A model generated the notes under the pieces. It was not told the origin of the DNA. It saw nothing but the letters and a program-made list of their open reading frames with translations, and ran no database searches. From Viscum album (taxonomy: Eukaryota; Streptophyta; Magnoliopsida; Santalales; Viscaceae), in assembly GCA_963277665.1 (NCBI GenBank), contig OY728128.1, positions 1,861,996,988 to 1,862,060,987 on the forward strand: a DNA stretch of 64,000 bases, written 5' to 3'. A program made the translations under genes and the position numbers. Every line of letters starts with the position of its first letter. Positions within the stretch are counted from its first letter, which is position 1. Below are positions 22,298-35,732 of the stretch, in pieces.

Positions 22298-25200
22298 TGT
22301 AACGACCCGAAATTTTTTTAAATAAATTTTGTTTCCTAATTTTATGTGTTATTGTTATACTCAACAAAAATGTTTTATTTGATAAACATGATTATAATTA
22401 AAATGAGATTAGTGGGTTTTGACTATTATATAACCATCGGTCAATATGACCGCTGTGAACAAAATGTTTTGATTATTGTCTCTAAATATAAGTAATCATG
22501 GTTAATTATTATAGAAAGAAGATTTGATGGCCTCACCTAGTAGTCTTGGACCGATCGAAGCCCATCTAACAGAGTTGGGAAGGAGGTAGCACCACTGGGC
22601 TTTTCTTTTGATCAAATCCAAGCCGAACTTCATCATGTGAAGATGGAACGGAATCTCCTTCGTGAGAAGTTCAAACTGATAGAAATTACTACTCGGGCAA
22701 TGTTGACTGAGCCGCCCCAAGCTTCTATCACCCTAGCACACCTTACTCTTAGGTCCTATGCTGGTATTATAAGGGGTTATGTAACGAGACCATAACTACC
22801 ATGTGTAATCCTTGTTTTAAATAAAAATTGGGATTTCTTCTTATGATGAAGTTTATGAATTTTGAAATGACTGGATAAATATAGTATGCATATTTTTGAT
22901 TAATTTTAGAAAAAGGATATTTTAAATATGTTTATGTAAACCCTAAATAATCAAAAATGTGTAATGATTTTCAAAAAATGGTCTTCTGCAATTATGTTCA
23001 GTACTAAATTTAGAGTCTAATAAGATCAACTTGATTTTTGATGAATAGTAAATTATGAATAGTGATTTTATGATTAGGATTAGTAATATGACCAAATGGT
23101 TTAGTAATCTCACATAAAGAAAGTTTTAAAATAATCTAGGCACCTTGATTAAGTAATGTGATTCAATAAAATAGTTAAATAACGGTTTCATTAATTATTA
23201 TTCAAGTATTAGTTTTTTCAGGTGAATAGTGTTTTTTAATTAAAAATTTAATTAAAAATAATTAGAAAATTATTTTTATAAAAATGACTTTATTTTTGAA
23301 CTCAGAGCATCGATATTATGTTATGGTAATTTTTGGGGTTTTTTCTGAAAAAAATGAATTTTCGATGAATAGTGTTTTTATTTAAAAATTAAATTAAAAA
23401 TATTTAGAAAATTATTTTTTATAAAATGGATTTCATTTTTGAAATCAGAGCATTGATATTTGGTTAATGTGAAATTTTGGGATTTTTATGAGAAAGTTGA
23501 ATTTTCAGTGAATAGTAAAAACACAGTTTTAGGGTTTCAGTATGTTTAATGACATCATAACGGTGTCATGATGATGTCATGAGATCATTTGAGGGTTGTC
23601 CGGCCAAGGGTGATGAATTATTGTTTTGGGGGCCCCATGTGGCCTAACTCCATGATAAATGACAATGGAGAGCACATGGGTTTGAGAAAAGCACATGTGA
23701 GGTGTCCCTTGGCCATTAATGCCTTGTCCCCTCACTTTCCATATAAATACCAAGCCCTCCTCTCATCCATTCGACTCCCCACTCATTCCCAACGAATTTC
23801 TGGTCTCATTACCTCCCAAGGAGTCCTCCCAAGGTTCCCCCAAGCCCTCAAGGTCCCAACCTTTGAGGTTTAAGAGTTACATTTTAAGGTTAGGGATCCG
23901 ACCTCTCTCTTTCTTTTCAAGTATTCTCTTTTATGTCTTTTCTTTTATACTCCATGTTCTTATGTTGGAGGATGTTCTTTTATATTCATCCTACTGCCTA
24001 TTTCATGTTTATATGATGAGAGATCCCCCCCCCCCTTGCTCTCATCAATTTGTTTTAAGAATTGTTAAGTGGCGCCGTTAGGCTGCCGAATTTTTAAGGG
24101 ATTCTTTCACCTTCCTCGTTTTCAAGTTCTATTTTCATTCAAGTATTTCATGTTCCTTTTTATTATGTTGGGGTATGATCTCTAAATTATCATACTGATC
24201 TTTTATGATCATATGATGAGAGACCCCATTTGATCGCTTCAATTCATCATTTTGAAGTTTTAAGTGGCGCCGTTAGGCTGCCGAATTTTTAAGTGGTTCT
24301 TCACCCTTCTCGTTTTGAAGTTCTACTTTCATGTCAATTATTTCAAGTTCCTTTTTGTTATATTGGGGTATGATCTCTATATATATCATACTGGACTCTT
24401 ATGTTCATATTATGAGAGACCCCATTTGATCTCTCCAATTCAGTATTTTGATGTTTTAAGTGGCGCCGTTAGGCTGCCGAATTTTTAAGTGGTTCTTCAC
24501 CCTTCTTATTTTGAAGTTCTACTTTCATGTCAATTCTTTCAAGTTTTTTTTTATGTTGGGGAATTATCTCTATATCTATCATACTGAACTATTATGTTCA
24601 CATGATGAGATATCCTATTTGATCTTTTCAAATAATTTTTGTTGATGTTTAAGTAACGTCGTTAGGCTGCCGAACTTTCATAAGAGAAATCTCATTTTTT
24701 TTCTTCCTTACATGTTTTTCATTTCAAATGGTATGTCCTTGAAATTTCATTACCATGATAATTTATCCTTCTTATTCTGTCCATGTACTATTTTATGGGT
24801 CATTTATGAATGTTTGACCCATTTTACCTCTCTTTTAATGTCTTCTAAAACCTCGGAACATTGCCGTTATGCTGCAGAATTTCTGTCTCAAAATGTCTAT
24901 CTCTTTCTCTAAAGTCCTTTTATTTTATTAAGTTAATACTCAAAGCTCTTTCTTATAAAGGTGTATTCACATATATACCAAAATGTTCTATTTTAAATTC
25001 TGGGATTTACATACATGAGACCCACCTTCCTTTTCTGTGGGTTTTAAAGTGATATAATGATCATGTCTTTAAAACAGTTTTCAAAAAGTTATGATTATGA
25101 AATGAAACCCATTTCCTTTATGCTATATGGGTTGTTTATGAAATGTTTAATGATGATATATGTGGCTCACATGATAATAAAGGAAAATTTAAGGGTGCGC

Positions 25201-25716
25201 TCTGATAGCGCTCCAATACATTGGGTAATGATGTAACCACTAGAGATTACAATTTTCACAATACCTTGGTGAATAACCTTGGTAATTTTAAAATGACACC
25301 TTGGGGATGGACCCTGGTGATATGTTCATGATTGTCTATGTTAAATGATGTAGCCACATCTTCAAGTTATGAAAAAGTTTTATTTTTATTATGATATGCC
25401 TCATGATTTCATTTTCATGCATTAAAGTTCTTTTCATGACTTTATTGATGTATCTCATGTTCATATGTAAAATGTTTCACTTGTTTCCCTTGCTGGGCCT
25501 TCTGCTCACCCTTCCTTTTGATGTATGTCCCCAGATTATGAGATGCAGTAATGAGCCAAGGGTGAACATGAGGAGAAGCCTTTCAAGTGTTTAAGAAGAA
25601 TGTTTTTTTTTTGTTTCATGTTTTATGTTCCTTGTTTCCAAGACACTAAACCTTAAAGATCCTCAGTTCCGTGTAATTGAATGAAAAGTTATGTTATAAA
25701 AAGACGGGATGCTATA
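22298..25716 (+). repeat. LTR2 (middle LTR) of array D
   Basis: The same layout as LTR1, with a poly-C run of about ten near 24027, a GTTAGG in place of GTAAGG at the donor, and a broken micro-ORF. No target duplication flanks it; it is bordered by a polypurine tract on the left and a PBS on the right, as an internal LTR should be. Confidence 0.92.
22527..22795 (+). pseudogene. LTR micro-ORF, LTR2 copy (frameshifted)
   Basis: It starts at the same offset (229 bases into the LTR) as the intact copies but is one base shorter: CAGAGCTTGGG of LTR1 reads CAGAGTTGGG here. The shift comes after about 16 codons and destroys the rest of the reading frame. Several other changes cluster just after it. 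Confidence 0.7.
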
Positions 25717-27379
25717 GTTGGTATCAAAGGATGGTTTAGTTATTTGTGGAAATTAGGATATGAAAACTCTAGGAGGAACCCTATAGAAAAGTTTAATATA
25801 GGAAATCTTCCTGGTATTTTGGTGAGTATTGAGTAAGGGGTTGCCAAGCAAATACATCCCTGTCTGGATACGAGCAGGTAGAGGTGGCTCTGGCACAGAT
25901 GTACATAGGGGTAAAACTCGAAAACACCGCTTTGAGCTAGACTCGAACGGGAACTGGTACACGACAACGATCCTTGCTGCACTCTTGGTTACGACACTCC
26001 CGGGGGATATGCTTTGGTAAATTCATAAGCTTGTTATGAACCATTGTTAAAGGAACAAAGATAAAATAAAATAAAGGTTCACATAAGAATATATGATCAG
26101 TCATAACCTAGATGGGAACCTAGGAGATCACAAGTTAGGGTATACCTTTCATATACAAGTTATCCTTATATGCTTTCAGTTCCTTTTCATGATTATTAGC
26201 TAAGTACTTAAGCCCCTAATTATGCTTTCTCTTCTTAGTTAATGGTGGGAAATGGAAGAACATGTTCCGACAACCAATGTGATAGGAAATGCAACGATTT
26301 TCGTATTAATATGACTGGGATGATTAGGGGATTAAAAAATGATTATTATTTTGGAAGACGTTCATTATTTTGGGAACCATATTTGATCGAGGTAAATAGA
26401 TTACTACGGTATTTTCATTAAGGATTAAGGTTGACTTATATTTTGAAGAATCGATGAATTTAAGGTGAACTTATAGTAATTTAGGTTACTTATGGGAATG
26501 ACTAACCTATCTTGGGTAAAATATGTTTAGGTTAGCTACTTTTTTTTATAAGATGTTAGGAGTGGTTGATGTTGTCTGGAGATGAACAATGAAGTTGTTT
26601 TGGAAGACTATGTTATCAAATCCTTATTGTATTTGGGTTTCAATCTTAGTTTGGTTAGTTTTGAGGAATTTTAAGGACCGTTATTTATGGAATGTTCTAT
26701 GATGAACTTTTGGTAGTACCATGGAACTTTGATTATTTAAAAGTAGTTTCCATTCCTATGGGATTCTTTCTTTTTGAAGAGTTGTTTTACCTTAACCTTT
26801 CTGTTTTTGGGATAATTTTTAAAGATAGAAGAAATAGATAGTTAATCTTTTGTAGATTATGTGATTCTATAGAAGATGATTCTTGTGCTTTTATGAGACC
26901 AAGTGTTTTTGAATTCTCATCATTTGGAGAAAAGATTAGTGTTGGTAGGGACTTGTTAAAGGATGAAACTCTACTTGAAGGTAGGTATATTTTCTTATGT
27001 TTTTGTTCTATGTAGTAAATGAAATCCTCAAAAGTATGAAAAGAAACGTAAAACAAAAATGTTGTTGGTTTACGTTTCCTACTAGGTAATCAAAGACCGT
27101 TTACACACATCATAAGTTTGGGATTTTCTCATGGTTAACTTTCTCCTAATCATGTTCTCTATCACTCTCCCTCAGAACTTGACCCTTTCTTTTCTCCTCC
27201 ATGTCCATGTTTTCCTACATGGAACCCTAGTGTGGGTTAACTCGGGTGACCTTTGTACTTCCCTTTCTTTATTTTAAAGTAATAGTTTTACTGACTCCTT
27301 TTCCGATGTGGGACTTTCAATGAAATTTCAAAACCCAATTTTAAAATTGCGAGGGTGCAATTTCTTAAGGGGGGAAGAT
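25717..27379 (+). other. Internal region 2 of array D (non-coding)
   Basis: Exactly the length of internal 1 (1663 bp) with the same PBS, leader block (about 25842-26025) and polypurine tract. Scattered substitutions separate it from internal 1, about ten in the first 320 bases by eye. No coding region was found. Confidence 0.85.
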
Positions 27380-30300
27380 TGTAACTACCCGAAATTTTTT
27401 TAAATAAATTTTGTTTCCTAATTTTATGTGTTATTGTTATACTCAACAAAAATGTTTTATTTGATAAACATGATTATAATTAAAATGAGATCAGTGGGTT
27501 TTGACTATTATATAACCATCGGTCAATATGACCGCTGTGAACAAAATGTTTTGATTATTGTCTCTAAATATAAGTAATCTTGGTTAATTATTATAGAAAG
27601 AAGATTCGATGGCCTCACCTAGTAGTCTTGGACCGATCGAAGCCCATCTAACAGAGCTTGGGAAGGAGGTAGCACCACTGGGCTTTGCTCTGGATCAAAT
27701 CCAAGCCGAACTTCATCATGTGAAGCTGGAACGGAATCGCCTTCATGAGAAGTTCAAACTGATAGAAATTACTACTCGGGCAATGTTGACTGAGCCGCCC
27801 CAAGCTTCTATCACCCTAGCACACCTTACTCTTAGGTCCTATGCTGGCATTATAAGGGGTTATGTAACGAGACCGTAACTACCTTGTGTAATCCTTGTTT
27901 TAAATAAAAATTGGGATTTCTTCTTATGATGAAGTTTATGAATTTTTAAATGACCGGATAAATATAGTATGCATATTTTTGATTAATTTTAGAAAAAGGA
28001 TATTTTAAATATGTTTATGTAAACCCTAAATAATTAAAAATGTGTAATGATTTTCAAAAAATGGTCTTCTGCAATTATGTTCAGTACTAAATTTAGAGTC
28101 TAATAAGATCAACTTGATTTTTGATGAATAGTAAATTATGAATAGTGATTTTATGATTAGGATTAGTAATATGCCCAAATGGATTAGTAATCTCACTTAA
28201 AGAAAGTTTTAAAATAATCTAGGCACCTTGATTAAGTAATGTGATTCAATAAAATAGTTAAATAACGGTTTCATTAATTATTATTCAAGTATTAGTTTTT
28301 TCAGGTGAATAGTGTTTTTTAATTAAAAATTTAATTAAAAATAATTAGAAATTTATTTTTGTAAAAATGACTTTATTTTTGAACTCAGAGCATCGATATT
28401 ATGTTATGGTAATTTTTGGGGTTTTTTCTGAAAAAAATGAATTTTCAATGAATAGTGTTTTTATTTAAAAATAAAATTAAAAAAATTTAGAAAATTATTT
28501 TTTATAAAATGGATTTCATTTTTGAAATCAGAGCATTGATATTTGGTTAATGTGAAATTTTGGGATTTTTCTGAGAAAGTTGAATTTTCAGTGAATAGTA
28601 AAAACACAGTTTTAGGGTTTCGGTATGTTTAATGACATCATAACGGTGTCATGATGTTGTCATGAGATCATTTGAGGGTTGGCCGGACAAGGGTGATGAA
28701 TTATTGTTTTGGGGGCCCCTTGTGGCCTAACACCATGATAAATGACAATGGAGAGCACATGGGTTTGAGAAAAGCACATGTGAGGTGTCCCTTGGCCATT
28801 AATGCCTTGTCCCCTCACTTTCCATATAAATACCAAGCCCTCATCTCATCCATTCGACTCCCCACTCATTCCCAACGAATTTCTGGTCTCATTACCTCCC
28901 AAGAAGTCCTCCCAAGGTTCCCCCAAGCCCTCAAGGTCCCAACCTTTGAGGTTTAAGAGTTACATTTTAAGGTAAGGGATCCGACCTCTCTCTCTCTTTT
29001 CAAGTAATCTCTTTTATGTCTTTTCTTTTATACTCCATGTTCTTATGTTAGAGGATGTTCTTTTATATTCATCCTAATGCCTATTTCATGTTTATATGAT
29101 GAGAGATCCCCCCCTTTCTCTCATCAATTCGTTTTAAGAATTTTTAAGTGGCGCCGTTAGGCTGCCGAATTTTTAAGGGATTCTTTCACCTTCCTCGTTT
29201 TCAAGTTCTATTTTCATTCAAGTCTTTCATGTTCCTTTTTATTATGTTGGGGTATGATATCTAAATTATCATACTGATCTTTTATGATCATATTATGAGA
29301 GACCCCATTTGATCGCTTCAATTCAGTATTTTGAAGTTTTAAGTGGCGCCGTTAGGCTGCCGAATTTTTAAGTGGTTCTTCACCCTTCTCGTTTTGAAGT
29401 TCTACTTTCATGTCAATTATTTCAAGTTCCTTTTTGTTATATTGGGGTATGATCTCTATATATATCATACTGTAATCTTATGTTCATATGATGAGAGACC
29501 CCATTTGATCTCTCTAATTCAGTATTTTGATGTTTTAAGTGGCGCCGTTAGGCTGCCGAATTTTTAAGTGGTTCTTCACCCTTCTCGTTTTGAAGTTCTA
29601 CTTTCATGTCAATTCTTTCAAGTTCATTTTTTTATGTTAGGGAATTATCTCTATATCTATCATACTGAACTCTTATGTTCACATGATTAGAGATCCTATT
29701 TTATCTTTTCAAATCATTTTTGTTGATGTTTAAGTAACGCCGTTAGGCTGCCAAACTTTCATAAGAGAAATCTAATTTTTTTTCTTCCTTCCATGTTTTT
29801 CATTTCAAATGGTATGTCCTTGAAATTTCATTACCATGATAATGTATCCTTCTTATTATGTCCATGTACTATTTTATGGGTCATTTATGAATGTTTGACC
29901 CATTTTACCTCTCTTTTAATGTCTTCTAAAACCTCGGAACATTGCCGTTATGCTGCAGAATTTCTGTCTCAAAATGTATATCTCTTTCTCTAAAGTCCTT
30001 TTATTAAATTAAGTGAATACTCAAAGCTCTTTCTTCTAAAGGGGTATTCACATATATACCAAAATGTTCTATTTTAAATTCTGGGATTTACATACATGAG
30101 ACCCACCTTCCTTTTCTGTGGGTTTTAAAGTGATATAAAGATCATGTCTTTAAAGAAGTTTTTAAAAAGTTATGATTATGAAATGAAACCCATTTCCATT
30201 ATGCTATATGGGTTATTTATGAAATGTTTGATGATGATATATGTGGCTCACATGATAATAAAGGCAAATTTAAGGGTGCGCCCTGATAGCGCTCCAATGC

Positions 30301-30794
30301 ATTGGGTAATGATGTAACCACTAGATATTACAATTTTCACGATACCTTGGTGAATAACCTTGGAAATTTTAAAATGACTCCTTGGGGATGGACCTTGGTG
30401 TATGTTCATGATTGTCTATGTTAAATGATGTAGCCACATCTTCAAGTTATGAAAAAGTTTTATTTTTATTTTGATATGCCTCATGATTTCATTTTCATGC
30501 ATTAAAGTTCTTTTCATGACTTTATTGATGTATCTCAAGTTCATATGTAAAATGTTTCACTTGTTTCCCTTGTTGGGCCTTCTGCTCACCCTTCCTTTTG
30601 ATGTATGTCCCCAGGTTATGAGATGCAGTAATGAGCCTAGGGTGAACATGAGGATAAGCCTTTCAAGTGTTTAAGAATAATGTTTTTTTTGTTTCATGTT
30701 TTATGTTCCTTGTTTCCAAGACACAAAACCTTAAAGATCCTCAGTTCCGTGTAATGGAATGAAAAGTTATGTTATAAAAAGACGGGATGCTATA
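27380..30794 (+). repeat. LTR3 of array D
   Basis: It begins TGTAACTACCCG and ends GATGCTATA, directly followed by the GTCAC duplication. It keeps both TATA positions, the AATAAA, the donor (28972) and the 196-bp array. Confidence 0.92.
27609..27878 (+). CDS. LTR micro-ORF protein, 89 aa (LTR3 copy)
   Basis: Open from ATG to TAA and the same length as the LTR1 copy, from which it differs at two residues (His to Gln near position 32, Arg to His near 49) and at least two silent sites. It carries the same candidate coiled coil and conserved C-terminal segments. AATAAA follows about 25 bases after the stop. Expression and function are unknown. Confidence 0.5.
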   Translation: MASPSSLGPIEAHLTELGKEVAPLGFALDQIQAELHHVKLERNRLHEKFKLIEITTRAMLTEPPQASITLAHLTLRSYAGIIRGYVTRP

Positions 30795-30799
30795 GTCAC
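30795..30799 (+). other. Target-site duplication of array D, right copy
   Basis: GTCAC is identical to 17214-17218. Confidence 0.85.
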
Positions 30800-32635
30800 T
30801 CCTCTAAGCCACAATAACCACGTCAAAACACCCATGAAATACAAAGCAACAGGACTGGTGTGTCAACCACCCATGTCTTCTGAAAATCATTCCGAACATT
30901 GGGACAACTTGATTCTCAAATGCTCAGGTCACACTACCATGAAGATGACCCAATACCGTACACAACATCACAAGAGATTTAACCGAATGTTATACTACCT
31001 TATACGACTGTTCACATGGACGATGACATACCAATCGTCCATTACATAAGGATTAAATAACCAACAAGCAACTGACCATGACCAAGGCATGTCTACAGAC
31101 CATTACCCAATGATCAATTCCATAACAAGATCAAAAGAAGAATGACCACCCATCCGAACAAGGGAGTCATTGGAAACTGAAAGTCCTACAAGGGAAAACG
31201 GCATCCGAATGATACCAAATGTCTGAGAGCTCACTACATAGGTAAGCCACTAAAACACTATGGGTTCTACCTACAACAGGCTAGCACCTCACGTAAAACA
31301 AGCATCGATCCCAGAATTTGCTCACTCCCAACAGAATTCATCGGGCTAAATCCTAACATTCATGTAATTGTCCAAAAGAATACAAATGCCCACAGAAAAC
31401 ACCTATGGTTCCGTCTCAAGGCCCTCACAAGAAATACAGAACTTACCCTCACATGAGGTTTCAAAGGAGGACACCACTATAGGTTCCTTTTCTAAGCCCT
31501 TTATATTTAAACTTGTTCATTATTTTAATCACTTTAAAAGAATCAATTCAAAACTGCAAGCAACCTTTTAAAACCAATAATCACTAGGCACTTGATCATT
31601 TTTTTAACAAACTGCTCATAGAAAAGCAGGAAAGTCTCAACCAACTCTCTTTTAACAATTATATATGTATCATATTTCCCATATTATTTCAGAAATTTAT
31701 CATTATAAATTCATTTGAAACAAATCAGGCGACCTACAAGGGTCCCGACAAGCCAATTCACATCAGATCAATACAAAACATCTTTCACACAAATAAGCAT
31801 TTCGCAATGCAAGATGCCATCACATTCATCATGGGATGCCATTTTCCAACTCATGAAGTGCCCATACACACCATGGGTTGAAATTTTTCTACCATTAGAC
31901 GAATCAAATTACATTCCAGAATTAAACGTGTTCAAATCAATCATCCTATCATATTGGTGGCCACCTACCAATCTGTAAAGTGACCATACACTTTACGGTT
32001 TGGAATTTGGTCCCTTTAATCAAAACCAAACCCATTTAACAATTTGACTTTAGAAGCCCCTATTTCTAGAAATTCAATCACATAGGTTACCCTTTCCCAG
32101 CTATAAGGTTCCCATACACATTGCAACTGAAAATTGCCTCCCATCATAATTTGAAACATTTAATCTGGTCAAACCATCCAATTCCACATTAACTGAACCT
32201 AGCATGTTATCAAAACCAGTAACACAGAAACATACTATATCACATAAGCATGGAATAACTATCACATCACCTATCACAAAAGTAGGCATCAACTAATGCA
32301 TCCTAGATGGCATAGAATAATGCATTGAATGTGATTTCTAACAAAGTGACTATATGATACATGAAATGGAATTCCCTCGTATCATCGGGTTGTAACAAAA
32401 ATAGAACCCACAATTACATCAACAGTATCAACAGAAATCATTTGTGTCACCCAATGGTGAAATCAAATCAACTGTAATAATCAAAATCATTAAAATAACA
32501 ATTTCATTCGAGGCAATTTGGCTTTTCCCAATACACGGGTTAGCTACTCTTGAGCACAACTAATTACCAAATTCTATCTCCTTCCTATCCCTGTCTATTG
32601 CCACTAAGATGGAAAACAAACTAGAAGAAGAAACT
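30800..32635 (-). other. Element B internal region, PBS-proximal part
   Basis: No gag, protease or pol signature was recognised on either strand; short open frames on the plus strand look fortuitous. On the minus strand this is the leader side of element B. Confidence 0.6.
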
Positions 32636-32647
32636 CCTTTGATACCA
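32636..32647 (-). other. Primer-binding site of element B
   Basis: On the minus strand this reads TGGTATCAAAGG, three bases after the end of the right LTR. It fixes the orientation of element B as minus and the right LTR as its 5' LTR. Confidence 0.85.
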
Positions 32648-32650
32648 CAT

Positions 32651-35600
32651 TGTAACATCCCGGCCCAACATACCATTAACCCGGTGGCCGAACCAGTAGG
32701 TCACATGGCCTCATGTTCGTCTCCCCATATGCCAGAGGTTTCTGACTAGCAGTGAGGGTCTTAGGAGGTGATAGATGGGAGACTATACCCTCATTTCATA
32801 GTAACACTACAGCATTATCCGAGTAGATGAAATTCAATAACGGAAGTAGTAATCAATTGAAAGGTAGAATCAAATGTCAGGTAATAAACATTTTATAAAA
32901 GTCGCCAAATGCCAGTTTACACAATACAGGGATGATGGATGATATAATATGAAATCAAGAAACAATACAACATGCTTATAATAATATGAAAAAGAATAAA
33001 AAAAATACAGCAAGTCCCTCCAGGTGATCTCTTGAGCATCCCAAGATTTCGTTACGTTATATGCTCCTAACTCTTCAGGTGCAAACAACACAACACACAA
33101 CCCAGGTCCTGCAAGCAAGAAGGTCTACTAGGGTACCCCAGTGTAATGGAAGCTCGAGTAGGGTGTGAGATATATATCTTAGTAGGCCGGAACCACCAGT
33201 GTCAAACCTAATCCAGAGAGTGTATAATAATTAAACAATGAGCAGGTATAACAGGATTCAATAAGCAAAACAACATAGAGTAACAACACCCATCCAGGTT
33301 TCCCCAAAGGAGACCTGACGACTATACCAGCTTCGTCTCATTGCCGGTAAAGTAACCTGATCATGTCACCATACATATATGTAAAAAAAATTAGATCATA
33401 TATGGTGTGGGGTAAGAATGCCTCCAACCCATTAATCGAGATTATTGGGCATGAGGTAAGAATGCTTCTCGTCCCTATAGGTCAACTGGAAAGGGGTATG
33501 AATGCCTCCCTTCCATCACATTCATTCAACCGACATGTGGTATAACTGCTTCCCATCCTTCAAATTCATAACATTGACATGGGGTATAACTGCTTCCCAT
33601 CCAGACATGTAATTGTCAATAGAAGTCAACTGGAAAGGGCAAGAATGCCTCCCTTCCAGACATGTAATCACACTGGCATGAGGCATAACTGCCTCCCATC
33701 CAACCACGTATCTGTCACACTCATCACTTAGGCATCGGGTATAACTACCTCCCATTCAGACATACAATCATCACCTGGTGGAATTAGAATTTGCGCACTC
33801 ACATTACAACCAAGTTTAAATTGTACTACTTATGACATTACCTCATAAGCATTCAAAAGTCAGATCACAATCACAAACAATCATACAGCCCATATCCACA
33901 TAAATGGTTATAATCACGTCCATAAAAATATACCTTAGGCCAACCATCTCAAGTATCATTATCACATTTATACTTAAGTCCCCTCCTCTTAAGTATCCAT
34001 TTTAGGAGAATAACATAATCATCACATTTATATAAGGTACATGTGGCAACCCGCTCATGTACGGTATTGGCTAACCCCTAATTAATTCTTCATTACTTTT
34101 ATATCATTTCAAAGACATATAGGGTTTTACAAAGAATAATGAGGTGCTATGGACTACCCCTCCTAGGAAAGTCCTATTCACTAGATCTATTCCATTAACA
34201 TAAGTCGTGCTTATTCCATTATCCTAAGGCATGGTCTTACCACCCTAATACATTTCATTAAAGTTTATCCATTTCATCCAAAGAGAAAACCTATCATGAT
34301 ATAACCATTTGGTACAATTTAGAGGAAACATGGCATCATAAATTATCAATAAATCATAACAAGAATTTAGTAAGAAAGCATAACAATCTACTTCCTACTT
34401 TTTCCTTAAATACTGCGCACCTCTGATTGATGGGTTTTATTATTAAATCGTCAGTGTAGTGACCAAGCAAACATTTTAATCTTGTCCCTGTAATTCACAC
34501 TCTTTGCACAAAATAATTTAATTAAAACTAAACATGCATAATTAACATACTAAATAAGTACATGAATGACTCTCTAATACATCACTTTAAATTAAAGGCA
34601 AGGAGAGGGATCCTACCTCATGGTGGATCCATCCATCCACTTCGGCTCTTCGCACCTTCTAAATAAGAGTCGTTGCTGCTCCCCCATAAGGAATATGTGA
34701 TTTCACATACGACCTATGCCTACACAGGCAAGCTGCCTAAGCTCCGGCAAAGAAAAAACATTCCAAAAGCCCAAATCACAAGGAGAAACATACCAGGATC
34801 TCTTTAATAACCTAAGGCATTAATTGGAATCTACAAATTCCAAATATGGGTAAAAACCTTACCTCAGAAACAAAACGGAGGATCTAGATCACATCAATCC
34901 GCCTCAACTTTGGTAACAGATGTCGTACGCACACCAAAAAGGTTTTGGGGACATTCTGCACAACCTGGAACAAGCAGAACAAGAAAGAACCTGAAATCAA
35001 CCAAACCCTAAACCTAGGGATATTTGGACGAACCAAAAATAGGGCAAGGGAAGCACTGAAATTGGCACATAATGGATGAGGAAGGAGGGAGAAGACTTAC
35101 CATGGAGATTGTAGGAAGAAACACCAAGGAAAACGTAGGAGAGGAGGTCCAGCCGAGGGAGGGCTCACGCGAGTCTAAGATGCTATGGGAGGAGGGGGTG
35201 TGTCGCGTGGTCTTCCGAGAGGAAAGTGAGGGAGAGTATTTTAGTTTAGGTTTTATTTTTAAATACATTTTAAATATTTTAAAGACCCAAAAAAGGCACG
35301 GCGCACAGCTTGGGCCACACGGTTTGGAAAACTGTGCACCAACCGTGTGTCCCCCACTGCACACCCAAACCTCCCCGCACAGGCTAGCCACACGGTTTGG
35401 GGAAACCATGCATAGGCCGTGAAGACTCCTCTGTCTCCCTAATTTAAGCAACATGGTTTGGGCCGCATGGTTTGGGAAGTCATGCGCCAACTTTACTACT
35501 TCTGTTGTTCTCAAAAAACCATCCTCTTTCAGGTACGACACACCCAAAACCCCTCGAGACACTCAGGAAACTTCTCGGGACTCCACCCAACCCCAAAAAC

Positions 35601-35727
35601 ATTGAAAAGGAGGGTTCAAACCTTTGGAAGTTGTTTCCTAATCCCGGATTGAAATTCGAATAGTTTAGTAATTGAAAAGATCAAATTCCTTCACTTTTTA
35701 ACCCAGTTTAAAATGCAAGTCTTTAAA
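32651..35727 (-). repeat. 5' LTR of element B (right copy)
   Basis: It is matched to 12956-16039 along its length with many scattered substitutions, including the short tandem array (33480-33760) and the GC-rich palindrome region (35300-35495), whose main hairpin is imperfect here. The CATGGTAAGTC donor-like site on the minus strand is kept near 35095. Confidence 0.85.
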
Positions 35728-35732
35728 GGGCC
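35728..35732 (+). other. Target-site duplication of element B, right copy
   Basis: GGGCC is the probable original target; the left copy is GGTCC. Confidence 0.75.

Larger units (their letters stand above)
17219..30794 (+). mobile_element. Array D: three LTRs and two internal regions of a non-autonomous element
   Basis: The order is LTR1 (3416 bp), internal 1 (1663), LTR2 (3419), internal 2 (1663), LTR3 (3415). LTR starts are spaced 5079 and 5082 bp apart. Each internal region has a PBS (TGGTATCAAAGG) two bases after the LTR and a polypurine tract directly before the next LTR, but no gag or pol. A single GTCAC duplication flanks the whole array. The LTRs and leader are related to element A, which suggests that A-like elements supplied the proteins. 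Copies differ by scattered point changes (a few per cent by eye), and this is the youngest large insertion in the window. Confidence 0.92.
12956..35727 (-). mobile_element. Element B: coding-poor (LARD-like) LTR element, minus strand
   Basis: LTRs of 3084 bp (left) and 3077 bp (right) begin TGTAAC; the left one ends CTACA, while the right one has decayed to TTTAAA. On the minus strand the 5' LTR is the right copy: an initiator-Met-type PBS adjoins its inner edge at 32636-32647. The internal region, about 3.0 kb after removing array D, holds no recognised gag or pol, so movement would need proteins from another element. It lies inside element A's leader between GGTCC and GGGCC, and itself contains array D. 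The superfamily is not proven; the 5-bp duplication, PBS and TG/CA ends fit Ty3/gypsy. Confidence 0.85.

Noticed and set aside
35014..35562. The longest open frame in the window (182 codons, minus strand)
   Set aside because: It lies wholly in the B 5' LTR over the GC-rich repeat region, is not open to the same extent in the other LTR, and matches no family.
12956..35727. Element B as a plus-strand element
   Set aside because: No PBS follows the left LTR on the plus strand (ACCTTCGCACC), whereas a clear PBS lies at the right LTR on the minus strand.
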